Made by a program: the position numbers and the translations under genes. Of a DNA stretch of 11,641 bases, positions 1-7,661 are shown piece by piece (within the stretch, counting starts at the first letter, position 1; each line of letters begins with the position of its first letter). Where the stretch lies: positions 1 to 11,641 of the forward strand of contig JALUJE010000099.1 in NCBI GenBank assembly GCA_027057185.1, in the 5' to 3' direction. The notes under the pieces were generated by a model. The model ran no database searches and was not told the DNA's origin. It saw only the letters and a list, made by a program, of their open reading frames with translations. The stretch is from Helicobacteraceae bacterium (GTDB lineage: Bacteria; Campylobacterota; Campylobacteria; Campylobacterales; Sulfurimonadaceae).

Positions 1-1031
1 TTCCCTTTAATGATTTCACTCAAAGATTTAAGTGGACGTTTGTTAGCACCTTTAACCGCATTGGCACGACGACCATTGTCAAAGAGTGCATCCACAGACT
101 CCTGCAGCATACGTTTTTCATTACGAACAATAATCTCCGGTGCTTCCAATTCTACCAGACGTTTTAAACGCTGATTACGATTGATTACGCGACGATAAAG
201 ATCATTCACATCCGATACGGCAAATTTACCACCGTCAAGACTTACTAACGGGCGCAAATCCGGTGGCAAGACCGGCAGTGCCGTCAGCATCATCCATGCC
301 GGATTATTACCGGAATTCAGGAATGATTCAATCACCTTAAGACGTTTGACAATAGTTTTACGCTTGGCTTCGGAGTTGGTTTTTTCCATATCTTCTTTGA
401 GCTGTGCAAAAATGTCAACCAGATCGATATCGTCAAGTAAATCACGAACGATTTCACCACCCATATAGGCTTCAAAACCGGTTTCACTATAACGCTGAAA
501 CAGTGTGCGGTACTGCTCTTCATTCAAAACATCGTATTTTGCCACAGCCGTTTTCTGTTCTGCGTCATAATACGCTTCACCGCCATTTTTTACGATGTAG
601 GCTTCGTAGTACAGTACACGCTCCAAATCTTTCATTTTAACACCCAGTAACGTACCGATACGAGAGGGTAATGAACTGACGTACCATATGTGAGCGACCG
701 GTGTCACCAAGTCCACATGTCCCATGCGAACACGGCGCACTTTCGTAGAGGTGACCTCTACCCCACACTTCTCACATACAACGCCCTTATAGCGCATTTT
801 TTTGTATTTTCCACACAAACATTCATAATCACGTACCGGACCAAAGATTTTGGCACAAAAGAGTCCGTCACGTTCTGGCTTTAGGGTACGGTAATTAATG
901 GTCTCCGGTTTTTTTACCTCGCCGTGACTCCACGAAAGAATACGCTCCGGTGATGCCAGTCTAAACTGAAGCTGTTTAATATCCTTAGGACGATTATCTT
1001 CTTTTATCTCAATAGGTACCAATTTACTCAT
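1..1031 (-). CDS. rpoC: RNA polymerase beta' subunit, N-terminal 343 codons (runs off the left edge)
   Basis: This is the start of the beta' subunit, which carries the catalytic magnesium site and the clamp of RNA polymerase. I translated the minus strand from the ATG at 1031. The frame stays open to the window edge. It starts MSKLVPIEIKEDNRPK and has the beta' zinc ribbon with cysteines 71, 73, 86 and 89 (CLCGKY ... CEKCGVEV). Further on come the conserved stretches GHVDLVTPVAHIWYVSSLPS and, near the edge, RPLVSLDGGKFAVSDVNDLY and RRVINRNQRLKRL, from the clamp and lid/rudder area. The catalytic NADFDGD motif lies beyond the window. The start overlaps the end of rpoB by 8 nt (ATGAGTAA, 1024-1031), and a GAGGTG ribosome-binding site sits inside rpoB at 1039-1044. 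The two genes are therefore separate and probably translationally coupled. The truncation is only the window boundary. Confidence 0.97.
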   Translation of the reverse strand, partial: MSKLVPIEIKEDNRPKDIKQLQFRLASPERILSWSHGEVKKPETINYRTLKPERDGLFCAKIFGPVRDYECLCGKYKKMRYKGVVCEKCGVEVTSTKVRRVRMGHVDLVTPVAHIWYVSSLPSRIGTLLGVKMKDLERVLYYEAYIVKNGGEAYYDAEQKTAVAKYDVLNEEQYRTLFQRYSETGFEAYMGGEIVRDLLDDIDLVDIFAQLKEDMEKTNSEAKRKTIVKRLKVIESFLNSGNNPAWMMLTALPVLPPDLRPLVSLDGGKFAVSDVNDLYRRVINRNQRLKRLVELEAPEIIVRNEKRMLQESVDALFDNGRRANAVKGANKRPLKSLSEIIKG

Positions 1032-4000
1032 CGTCTTCCACCTCATCAAAAATCTCTACATCAAGCGCAAGAGCCTGCAGCTCTTTTGTCAATACAAACA
1101 GTGTTTCCGGAATAAACGATGCCGGAACACTCTCACCTTTGGTTAATGCTTTATAGGCACGTACACGACCTTCAACATCATCTGATTTAATCGTCAACAT
1201 CTCTTTGAGTACGGCAGATGCACCGTAAGCTTCCAGAGCCCATACTTCCATCTCACCAAAGCGCTGACCTCCAAAGAGAGCCTTACCGCCGACAGGCTGT
1301 TGCGTTACTAAGGAGTATGGTCCGGTAGATCGGGCATGGATTTTTTCATCTACTAGGTGGTGAAGTTTTAAAATATACATGTAACCGACATTAACGCGCT
1401 CTTGAATCTGCTCACCCGTTTTACCGTCATAAAGTACGGTTTTTCCATCATCGTCAAGTTTTGCCAACTCAAAAAGTTTGGCAAATTCTTCTGCATTGAC
1501 CCCTTCAAAAATCGGAGTAGCAAATTTCACGCCTTGTGCCCAGTCGCGTGCGTACATCAGAAGTTTTTCATCACTCATCGCACCAATGACATGGGCAGCA
1601 TCCATTAATCCCGCAACACTACCGATAGCCACCATCTTCTCGCGCAGTTGCGCGATAAAATCAGCCTGTTTCTCCTCAAAAACACTCTGAAGCTGGTGCC
1701 CCAACTCACGACCGACCATTCCCAGGTGCATCTCAAGAATCTGCCCAATATTCATACGTGAGGGAACACCCAGAGGGTTCAGGCAGACATCTACCGAACG
1801 GCCATCAGCCATATATGGCATATCGACTTCAGGAACAATAGTAGAAACAATACCCTTGTTTCCGTGACGCCCTGCCATTTTATCTCCTACTTTTAACTTA
1901 CGCTTAGTCGCAATATACACTTTGACATATTTTGTAACACCATTAGGTAAAATGTCATCTTTTTCCAAAATATTAAGTTTCTCTTCATGGTCATCACGAA
2001 ATTTTTTCTTCTCTTTTTGAAAGTGGTTTTTTGTACTGTTATATTGTGCCTGTACCGCTTCACTAAACGATTTCACAATATTATTCATGGCAAAACGGTT
2101 AACTTCGGCAAGGTCTTCTTCTTTAATGCATTCACCTGCCTTATATTCCGTACCATTTGCTATCACATCAGACTCTAAGGGCTCTTTGGTCAAAATAGAA
2201 GTCACCCGTAGCATCTCCTCTTTGTCAATCATCAGGAGTTGATCATAGTGCTCACGTTCTAATTCATCGCGTTCTTGCTTTTCAAATTCTAAGGTACGCT
2301 GATCTTTGTCATAACCCTTTTTTGTAAACACTTTAATATCAACAATCACACCCTCCATACTAGGAGGACAATAGAGCGATTTGTTCACCACATGACCCGC
2401 TTTTTCTCCAAAAATAGCACGTAACAAGCGCTCTTCAGGGGTCGGTTTTACCTCACCTTTTGGAGAGACCTTGCCCACAAGAATCATTCCGCCTGTTACC
2501 ACGGTTCCAAGTTTTACAATACCGCTCTCATCCAAATGTGCCAACTCTTCGTCTCTGACATTGGGAATATCCCGGGTAATCTCTTCGACACCATGTTTTA
2601 GCTCCCGCGCTTCGCACTCTTTTTCATAAATGTGTACCGAAGTAAAGGAATCATTACGAATCATGCGCTCAGAAATAACAATGGCATCCTCATAGTTATA
2701 TCCGTACCATGGCATAAACGCTACCATAGCATTGACGCCCAATGCCAGTTCACCATGATCCATATTCGGACCATCAGCAATAATATCACCCTGTTGCACG
2801 TCCTGTCCAACATATACTACCGGCTTTTGTGTAAACGTCGTATTTTGATTGGTACGCAGATTTTTTTGAAGCGGATAGTAATCAATGAACGTACCACTCT
2901 CATCTTCACCCATAATATAAATATGTTTTGCGTCAACTTTTTCAATGCGACCGGCACGCTTAGCCTTAACACACTCCCAAGAATCACGAGCCACCAATGC
3001 CTCTACTCCGGTACCAACCATCGGTGCTTTTGGTCGTAACAACGGCACTCCCTGACGCTGCATATTTGATCCCATCAATGCACGGTTGGCATCATCATGT
3101 TCTAAAAAGGGAATCAACGATGCCGCTACACCGACGACCATATGCGGTGTCAAGTCACGATATTCACAATCATTCGGCGAGCGCAGCATAATCTCACCAT
3201 CTTGACGCGTCTCAATAAGATCTTCTTCAAATGTACCGTCATCAAGCACTTTTGATGATGCCGCCGCAATAATTTTCCCCTCTTCTTGTGTCGCCGTAAG
3301 ATAAACAACCTCTTTGGTTACCACACCCTCTTTCATCACATTGTACGGTGCCTCAATAAAACCGTGCTCATTAACCTTAGAGTACGTAGCCAACGTATTG
3401 ATAAGCCCGATATTTTGACCCTCAGGCGTTTCAATGGGACAGATACGACCATAATGTGTCGGGTGAACGTCACGCACTTCAAAGCCGGCACGCTCTTTTA
3501 CCAGCCCTCCTTCACCCAACGCAGAAAGACGGCGCTTGTGTGTGATTTCTGAGAGAGGATTGGTCTGATCCATAAATTGAGAGAGCTGTCCTGAAGAGAA
3601 AAACTCCATAATAGTTGAAGTGATCATTTTGGAGTTAATCAGGTCATGCGGCATCAATTCACTCATGGGACCACTCATGGTAGAGAGTTTGTCTTTGATT
3701 GCTTTTTGCATTTTAATCAGACCGTTATGAACCTCATTACCCAAAAGTTCCCCGATAGAACGAATACGACGGTTACCTAAATGGTCGCGGTCATCAATAT
3801 GCCCTTGCCCATTTTTGACTTTAATAACATACTTGACAGTATTAATAATATCTTGATTGGTCAAGACGGTAACATACTCGGGAATATCCTGATCGAGTTT
3901 GTGATTCATTTTCATACGACCGACACGAGTCAAGTCATAGCGCTCTGGATCAAAAAAGAGCTGATTAACAAATACTTTTGCTGCCTCTTTGGTTACCGGC

Positions 4001-5169
4001 TCTCCCGGACGCATCACTTTATAGACACGAATGGCTGCTAAATCATTCTCATCTTCAATCTCTTCTGTTTGACGCAATAATTTTAGCGAATCTACATCTG
4101 CTAAAAAGGCATTAATAATTGAGCCATCAACGCCCTCAGCCAAGTCGTTGGCAATGACAAATTCACTCACACCGGCTTCTGCCATTTTTTTAAGCTTTGT
4201 CTCATCGATAGGTGTCATGGTATCAAAAAGTATCTCCCCGGTTTCCGGGTTAATAATTGGTTCTGCCAAATAACGTTCTATCAACGTTTCTAGGGGATAC
4301 TGTACCGCTTTAACACCTCCCTCTATCAGTTTTTCAGCTTTTTTGGCAGAGAGTCGTTTGCCCGCAGCTAAAATCACATTACCTGCTTCATCAACCAAAT
4401 CATAATCTAAACGAGATTTAAACTCATCCGCTTTAAATGCCATCGTAAAATTGTTATCTTTAATGCTAATAGTCTGCAAGGGATAAAAAAGCTTTAAAAT
4501 ATCTTGTTTCGAGTATCCCAGTGCCCGGAACATGATAGTTACGGGTACTTTACGACGTTTATTGATACGCATGTACAAAATATCTTTAGGATCATACTCA
4601 AAATAGAGCCATGAACCACGGTCGGGAATAATTTGCCCAGTATAAATCAATTTATTTCCCGTCGTTTTTGAAGGTTCCTCTTTGAAAATAACACCGGGAC
4701 TCCGATGCAGTTGATTGACCACGACCCGCTCTACTCCATTAATAAGAAACGATGTACGGTCGGTCATCTTCGGAATATCACGGACAAATATTGTCTGTTC
4801 TTTGATATCCTTGACACCAAGTTTTTCTTTCGTATTTTCATCGCGATCCCAAAGTGTCATCCGTGTTTTCATACGCAGTGAAATGGAATAGGTCAAGCCC
4901 CGCTCCATACATTCTCGAACCGTATATTTAGGTTTCACAATTTCAGACCCCAAATATTCTAGGGTTAGACGGTTTTGCGTATCATGAACAGGAAAAACAG
5001 AGTGAAAGACCCTCTCAATACCACTCTCGGAACGATTTTTCTCGTCCTCCATTAAAAACGTGTCATAAGAACTTTGTTGTAGTTGCAAAAGATTTGGAAC
5101 ATCAATTTGCTGAGGGGTTTTTGCGAAGTCTACACGTAAGCGATTTCCGGAATACAGAGTGTTTAACAT
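1024..5169 (-). CDS. rpoB: RNA polymerase beta subunit
   Basis: This encodes the beta subunit of RNA polymerase, about 1381 aa against 1342 in E. coli. Conserved blocks appear in order. First comes the N-terminal SGNRLRVDF. The lobe region around residues 240-390 is fairly long, as in other proteobacteria. The rifampicin pocket starts at residue 526 (SGQLSQFMDQTNPLSEITHK), with D534, H544 and S549 matching E. coli D516, H526 and S531, all in the sensitive state. ETPEGQNIGLIN and NYEDAIVISERM follow. The catalytic block DKMAGRHGNKG holds K1097 and K1105, matching E. coli K1065 and K1073. The C-terminal GGKALFGGQRFGEMEVWALE is intact. The start at 5169 (MLNTLYSGNRLRVDF) is preferred over an in-frame ATG at 5208 because AGAGGT lies 6 nt upstream and homologues begin here. 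The upstream ATG has no such site and would fall in the structured leader. The gene lies 196 nt after rplL and overlaps rpoC by 8 nt. Confidence 0.98.
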   Translation of the reverse strand: MLNTLYSGNRLRVDFAKTPQQIDVPNLLQLQQSSYDTFLMEDEKNRSESGIERVFHSVFPVHDTQNRLTLEYLGSEIVKPKYTVRECMERGLTYSISLRMKTRMTLWDRDENTKEKLGVKDIKEQTIFVRDIPKMTDRTSFLINGVERVVVNQLHRSPGVIFKEEPSKTTGNKLIYTGQIIPDRGSWLYFEYDPKDILYMRINKRRKVPVTIMFRALGYSKQDILKLFYPLQTISIKDNNFTMAFKADEFKSRLDYDLVDEAGNVILAAGKRLSAKKAEKLIEGGVKAVQYPLETLIERYLAEPIINPETGEILFDTMTPIDETKLKKMAEAGVSEFVIANDLAEGVDGSIINAFLADVDSLKLLRQTEEIEDENDLAAIRVYKVMRPGEPVTKEAAKVFVNQLFFDPERYDLTRVGRMKMNHKLDQDIPEYVTVLTNQDIINTVKYVIKVKNGQGHIDDRDHLGNRRIRSIGELLGNEVHNGLIKMQKAIKDKLSTMSGPMSELMPHDLINSKMITSTIMEFFSSGQLSQFMDQTNPLSEITHKRRLSALGEGGLVKERAGFEVRDVHPTHYGRICPIETPEGQNIGLINTLATYSKVNEHGFIEAPYNVMKEGVVTKEVVYLTATQEEGKIIAAASSKVLDDGTFEEDLIETRQDGEIMLRSPNDCEYRDLTPHMVVGVAASLIPFLEHDDANRALMGSNMQRQGVPLLRPKAPMVGTGVEALVARDSWECVKAKRAGRIEKVDAKHIYIMGEDESGTFIDYYPLQKNLRTNQNTTFTQKPVVYVGQDVQQGDIIADGPNMDHGELALGVNAMVAFMPWYGYNYEDAIVISERMIRNDSFTSVHIYEKECEARELKHGVEEITRDIPNVRDEELAHLDESGIVKLGTVVTGGMILVGKVSPKGEVKPTPEERLLRAIFGEKAGHVVNKSLYCPPSMEGVIVDIKVFTKKGYDKDQRTLEFEKQERDELEREHYDQLLMIDKEEMLRVTSILTKEPLESDVIANGTEYKAGECIKEEDLAEVNRFAMNNIVKSFSEAVQAQYNSTKNHFQKEKKKFRDDHEEKLNILEKDDILPNGVTKYVKVYIATKRKLKVGDKMAGRHGNKGIVSTIVPEVDMPYMADGRSVDVCLNPLGVPSRMNIGQILEMHLGMVGRELGHQLQSVFEEKQADFIAQLREKMVAIGSVAGLMDAAHVIGAMSDEKLLMYARDWAQGVKFATPIFEGVNAEEFAKLFELAKLDDDGKTVLYDGKTGEQIQERVNVGYMYILKLHHLVDEKIHARSTGPYSLVTQQPVGGKALFGGQRFGEMEVWALEAYGASAVLKEMLTIKSDDVEGRVRAYKALTKGESVPASFIPETLFVLTKELQALALDVEIFDEVEDDE

Positions 5170-5175
5170 TAGGCT

Positions 5176-5181
5176 ACCTCT
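5176..5181 (-). promoter_or_regulatory. rpoB ribosome-binding site that fixes the start at 5169
   Basis: On the minus strand AGAGGT is followed by a 6-nt spacer and the ATG at 5169. It decides between two in-frame ATGs. The one at 5208 has only CTTACCA directly upstream and no purine-rich site. Confidence 0.7.
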
Positions 5182-5230
5182 AATTTGAAGATAAGTACCA
5201 ATTGACATTGGTAAGTCATATGTGTGTTAG

Positions 5231-5246
5231 CTCAAGCGTCCTTGAG
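5231..5246 (-). repeat. Small hairpin in the rpoB leader
   Basis: A 6-bp perfect stem (CTCAAG/CTTGAG) with a 4-nt loop GACG lies between the large 18-bp hairpin and the rpoB start. It is short and could be chance, but it is the third hairpin in a 125-nt stretch. Confidence 0.45.
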
Positions 5247-5261
5247 TCTATAACGACATAA

Positions 5262-5306
5262 GGGTACTTTAACCAGTTGATTCACAACCAACTGGTTAAA
5301 GTACCC
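5262..5306 (-). promoter_or_regulatory. Perfect 18-bp hairpin between rplL and rpoB (candidate RNase III site or attenuator)
   Basis: The arms 5262-5279 and 5289-5306 are perfect reverse complements (GGGTACTTTAACCAGTTG and CAACTGGTTAAAGTACCC), separated by a 9-nt loop at 5280-5288. On the transcribed strand the stem is followed by TTATGTCGTTATAG, not a U-run, so it does not look like a full intrinsic terminator. In E. coli the rplL-rpoB spacer holds a partial terminator and an RNase III processing hairpin that set the ratio of L7/L12 to RNA polymerase subunits. The position and strength of this hairpin suggest the same kind of role. The structure is seen directly; the role is inferred. Confidence 0.75.
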
Positions 5307-5323
5307 AGGAATTACAATAACAC

Positions 5324-5347
5324 GACATAAGAAATTATTCTTATGTC
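5324..5347 (-). repeat. 10-bp hairpin just downstream of rplL
   Basis: The arms 5324-5333 (gacataagaa) and 5338-5347 (ttcttatgtc) form a perfect 10-bp stem with a 4-nt loop, 18 nt after the rplL stop. On the transcribed strand no U-run follows. On the plus strand the hairpin is followed by tgtcttttt, so it would fit a terminator of antisense transcription slightly better. It may be a 3' stabiliser for the rplJL mRNA or part of the rpoB attenuation region. Confidence 0.55.
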
Positions 5348-5365
5348 TGTCTTTTTATAATCGAA

Positions 5366-5740
5366 TTATTTAACTTCGACTGATGCACCCGCTTCTTCGA
5401 GTGCCGCTTTTGCCGCTTCAGCATCTTCTTTAGAGACGCCTTCTTTAATAGTTGCAGGAACATTTTCTACAGCCTCTTTTGCCTCTTTAAGACCCAGACC
5501 GGTAAGTGCTCGTACTGCTTTAATAGCATTGATTTTTTTCTCACCGGCACCGGTAAGAACAACATCAAATTCTGTTTTTTCTTCAGCAGCAGCTCCGGCA
5601 TCCCCACCGGCAACTCCAGCAACAGCTACCGGCTGCGCTGATACACCAAATTTTTCTTCAAACTCTTTGACAAGCTCGGAAAGCTCCAATACTGATAGGT
5701 TTGAAATATACTCTAATACGTCTTCTTTTGTTACAGCCAT
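5366..5740 (-). CDS. rplL: Ribosomal protein L7/L12
   Basis: This is the multi-copy stalk protein of the 50S subunit, which recruits and activates EF-Tu, EF-G and other translational GTPases. The product is 124 aa, normal for the family. It has the expected layout: an N-terminal dimerisation domain (about 1-35, DVLEYISNLSVLELSELVKE), an Ala/Gly-rich flexible hinge (about 37-54, VAVAGVAGGDAGAAAEE), and a C-terminal factor-binding domain with EKKINAIKAVRALTGLGLKE and KEAKEAVENVP. An AAGGA site lies 6 nt upstream of the ATG at 5740. The gene follows rplJ by 28 nt, the usual L10-L7/L12 pair, and is followed by a long structured spacer before rpoB. Confidence 0.98.
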   Translation of the reverse strand: MAVTKEDVLEYISNLSVLELSELVKEFEEKFGVSAQPVAVAGVAGGDAGAAAEEKTEFDVVLTGAGEKKINAIKAVRALTGLGLKEAKEAVENVPATIKEGVSKEDAEAAKAALEEAGASVEVK

Positions 5741-5768
5741 ATGTAATCCTTTTCTTTGTTAGTTTTCT

Positions 5769-6254
5769 TTAAGAAGCTTCAGCTTCGAGTTTCTCTTTTA
5801 GTGCGTTCAACCCAATAGTAAAGTTTTGCACCGGTGCCATCCATGTAGCAGCCAACATTCCAAGAAGTTCTTCACGTCCCGGTAGTTTTGCAAAGGCTTC
5901 CACTTTTGCAGCATCACTGGCTTCACCGTCAATATATGCCGTTCGAATCACAAGTTTGCTATTCTTTTTAGCAAATTCAGAAACCGTTTTTGCAGCTGAG
6001 ATGGAATCATCTCCCCAAATGAAAATATTGGTATCTGTGATCTCAATACCCGTCATATCCGCATTTTTAAGCGCAAGGGTTGCCAAAGTATTTTTTACTA
6101 CTTGTACTTTTGCCTCTTTGGATCGTGCAATATGGCGCAACTCTTCAAGTTCACCACATGACAATCCGCGATAATCGCACATGACAACACAACTTGAATT
6201 TTGAAATTCATTGCTAAGCTGATCAATAATTTCTACTTTTCGTGACTTAGTCAT
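5769..6254 (-). CDS. rplJ: Ribosomal protein L10
   Basis: L10 anchors the L7/L12 dimers to 23S rRNA and forms the base of the ribosomal stalk. The product is 161 aa, typical of the family. The N-terminal rRNA-binding domain includes SSCVVMCDYRGLSCGELEEL and KVQVVKNTLA, and the C-terminal helix (NALKEKLEAEAS) is where L7/L12 dimers bind. An AGGAG ribosome-binding site lies 6 nt before the ATG at 6254. The gene is preceded by a 188-nt structured leader and followed at 28 nt by rplL. In E. coli the L10-(L12)4 complex binds its own leader and represses translation; the long leader here fits that mode of control. Confidence 0.97.
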   Translation of the reverse strand: MTKSRKVEIIDQLSNEFQNSSCVVMCDYRGLSCGELEELRHIARSKEAKVQVVKNTLATLALKNADMTGIEITDTNIFIWGDDSISAAKTVSEFAKKNSKLVIRTAYIDGEASDAAKVEAFAKLPGREELLGMLAATWMAPVQNFTIGLNALKEKLEAEAS

Positions 6255-6283
6255 TCGTTCTCCTCTCCAGACTTTATAACTTC

Positions 6284-6366
6284 AAGAAGGGCGGAATTCT
6301 CCGTTTACGCAACTGCCCCTAACTCTCTTTAGTCCATAAAATTCAGATTTTAGCGACGTAAAATCT
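6284..6366 (-). promoter_or_regulatory. Candidate L10-type autoregulatory leader upstream of rplJ
   Basis: On the transcribed strand this leader contains an 8-bp perfect hairpin (arms 6345-6352 and 6359-6366, AGATTTTA/TAAAATCT, 6-nt loop). After it comes a composite stem in which AAGA (6326-6329) pairs with TCTT (6284-6287), a 5-nt bulge GAGTT follows, and AGGG (6317-6320) pairs with CCCT (6288-6291). This encloses a small CGGA/TCCG hairpin (6292-6303). A stem with an asymmetric bulge just upstream of rplJ is where L10-(L12)4 autoregulatory sites occur in other bacteria. I cannot confirm a match to the known L10 leader model by eye. A weak extended -10 (TGTTATTAA, 6382-6390) further upstream could be a local promoter. 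Confidence 0.45.
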
Positions 6367-6408
6367 TTACTGCACCATCCGTTAATAACACAATAAAAAT
6401 TTTAAATT

Positions 6409-6439
6409 ATTTACATGTAAGCACTCCTTACATGTAAAT
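6409..6439 (-). terminator. Attenuator-like hairpin directly after rplA
   Basis: The arms 6409-6421 and 6427-6439 form a perfect 13-bp stem (ATTTACATGTAAG/CTTACATGTAAAT) with a 5-nt loop, starting 3 nt after the rplA stop. The transcribed strand continues AATTTAAAATTTTTATTG, which is U-rich. The stem is AT-rich, so termination would probably be partial. It would separate rplKA from rplJL-rpoBC expression. It could equally be an mRNA 3' stabiliser. Confidence 0.55.
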
Positions 6440-6442
6440 TGA

Positions 6443-7138
6443 TTACTTGATATCTGCCAATTCAGCCAAATCAAATTTAACTGCCGGGCTCATCGTCAGC
6501 GACAACGCTGCATTTTTAATGTAGCGCCCTTTTGCAGAAGCAGGTTTCTGCTTGTTGATAGCGGCAACAAACGCAATAATATTATCATTAATTTTTTCGG
6601 CATCAAAACTGGCTTTGCCGATTCCAGCATGAATATTACCTTTTTTGTCCACCCGAAATGTTACTTGACCACCTTTAACATTTTTAACTGCCGTAGCAAC
6701 GTCTGGAGTCACCGTGCCGGTTTTCGGATTGGGCATCAATCCTTTTGGCCCTAAAATTCGACCAATCTTTCCGACAAGACCCATGCAGTCCGGTGCAGCA
6801 ACTACAACGTCAAAATTAAATACACCTTCTTGAATCTGCTCCACCAAATCATCGGTACCCACAATATCAGCTCCGGCAGCTTTGGCTTCATCAGCTTTGG
6901 CTCCTTTGGCAAATACGGCGACACGAACCGTTTTACCGGTACCGTGAGGAAGCACGATAGCACCGCGAACCATTTGATCAGCATGTCGCGGATCAACATT
7001 CAGGTTCATCGCAATCTCAACGGTTTCGTCAAATTTTGCAGACTTTAAAGTTTTTATAACTTCGGAAGCCTCAGTAGTCGTATAGTTTTTACCAGTATCC
7101 ACTTTTTCTATTAATTGCTTGTAACGTTTACTTGCCAT
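6443..7138 (-). CDS. rplA: Ribosomal protein L1
   Basis: L1 forms the mobile L1 stalk of the 50S subunit, which helps move deacylated tRNA out through the E site, and in many bacteria it represses its own operon. The product is 231 aa, normal for bacterial L1. The family signature GKIGRILGPKGLMPNPKTGT is present in the second half of the protein. So are the N-terminal KRYKQLIEKVD and the C-terminal KGRYIKNAALSLTMSPAVKF, which build domain I. An AGGAG site lies 9 nt before the ATG at 7138. The gene is 75 nt downstream of rplK, a longer gap than in E. coli, and a hairpin follows its stop codon. Confidence 0.98.
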   Translation of the reverse strand: MASKRYKQLIEKVDTGKNYTTTEASEVIKTLKSAKFDETVEIAMNLNVDPRHADQMVRGAIVLPHGTGKTVRVAVFAKGAKADEAKAAGADIVGTDDLVEQIQEGVFNFDVVVAAPDCMGLVGKIGRILGPKGLMPNPKTGTVTPDVATAVKNVKGGQVTFRVDKKGNIHAGIGKASFDAEKINDNIIAFVAAINKQKPASAKGRYIKNAALSLTMSPAVKFDLAELADIK

Positions 7139-7181
7139 TACTGTAATCTCCTGTATTTTATCAGTGCCGCAGTTGTTTTTA

Positions 7182-7201
7182 TATCTTTGCGGTCGAAGAT
7201 A
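7182..7201 (-). repeat. Hairpin in the rplK-rplA spacer
   Basis: The arms 7182-7187 and 7196-7201 (TATCTT/AAGATA on the transcribed strand) enclose an 8-nt loop CGACCGCA. Short complementary CAGT and ACTG segments lie outside this stem. The spacer between rplK and rplA is 75 nt, enough for an L1-binding or processing element, but I see no certain match to a known L1 site. Confidence 0.35.
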
Positions 7202-7213
7202 GTCATATTACTG

Positions 7214-7639
7214 TTAATCTACGATTTCAATACCCATAGAACGAGCCGAACCTGCAAGAATATTAGCAGCCATCTCATCATTATCTGTATTTAAATCCTC
7301 GATTTTAGCTTTCACTACGTCCATAAGTTGGGCTTTTGTGATCTTTCCTACTTTATTTTTTAGAGGATTATCCGTTCCTTTTTTCAAACCGGCAGCTTTC
7401 ATCAGTAGTGCCGATGCCGGTGGCTGCTTGGTAATAAAAGAGAAACTACGATCAGCATATACAGTAATCACTACCGGTACTTTAAACCCCATCTTATCTT
7501 TTGTTTTTTCATTGAACGCTTTACAGAATTCCATGATATTCACACCACGCTGTCCTAACGCTGGACCAACCGGTGGTGCCGGATTCGCTTTGCCTGCTTC
7601 AATTTGCAGTTTAATATAATCCATAACTTTTTTTGCCAT
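7214..7639 (-). CDS. rplK: Ribosomal protein L11
   Basis: L11 binds the GTPase-associated region of 23S rRNA with the L10-L7/L12 stalk. It is needed for full factor-dependent GTP hydrolysis and for RelA-mediated sensing of uncharged tRNA. The product is 141 aa, the standard length. The proline-rich segment PAPPVGPALGQRGVN (residues 20-34) is the hallmark of the N-terminal domain, which is also the thiostrepton-contact domain. MEFCKAFNEKT follows, and the C-terminal RNA-binding domain ends ANILAGSARSMGIEIVD. The ATG at 7639 follows a purine-rich AAGGAAGGAAG. The gene starts 22 nt after nusG ends. Confidence 0.98.
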   Translation of the reverse strand: MAKKVMDYIKLQIEAGKANPAPPVGPALGQRGVNIMEFCKAFNEKTKDKMGFKVPVVITVYADRSFSFITKQPPASALLMKAAGLKKGTDNPLKNKVGKITKAQLMDVVKAKIEDLNTDNDEMAANILAGSARSMGIEIVD

Positions 7640-7661
7640 TGTGCTTCCTTCCTTTGTAAAA

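Noticed and set aside
2632..3039. A 135-codon plus-strand frame antisense to rpoB
   Set aside because: It lies entirely inside rpoB on the opposite strand, has no recognisable motif and no supporting start context. Other plus-strand frames inside rpoC, rpoB, rplA, nusG and tuf were rejected for the same reason.
5170..5208. A 13-codon N-terminal extension of RpoB starting at 5208
   Set aside because: There is no ribosome-binding site before that ATG, while AGAGGT precedes the ATG at 5169, where the conserved sequence begins.
5324..5361. A plus-strand terminator followed by a plus-strand TATAAT (5356-5361) as an antisense promoter into rplL
   Set aside because: There is no matching -35 and no plus-strand gene on either side. 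A TATAAT by chance is easy in AT-rich spacer DNA.
6802..6999. A 65-codon minus-strand frame inside rplA
   Set aside because: It is an out-of-frame shadow of the L1 gene on the same strand, with no motif of its own.
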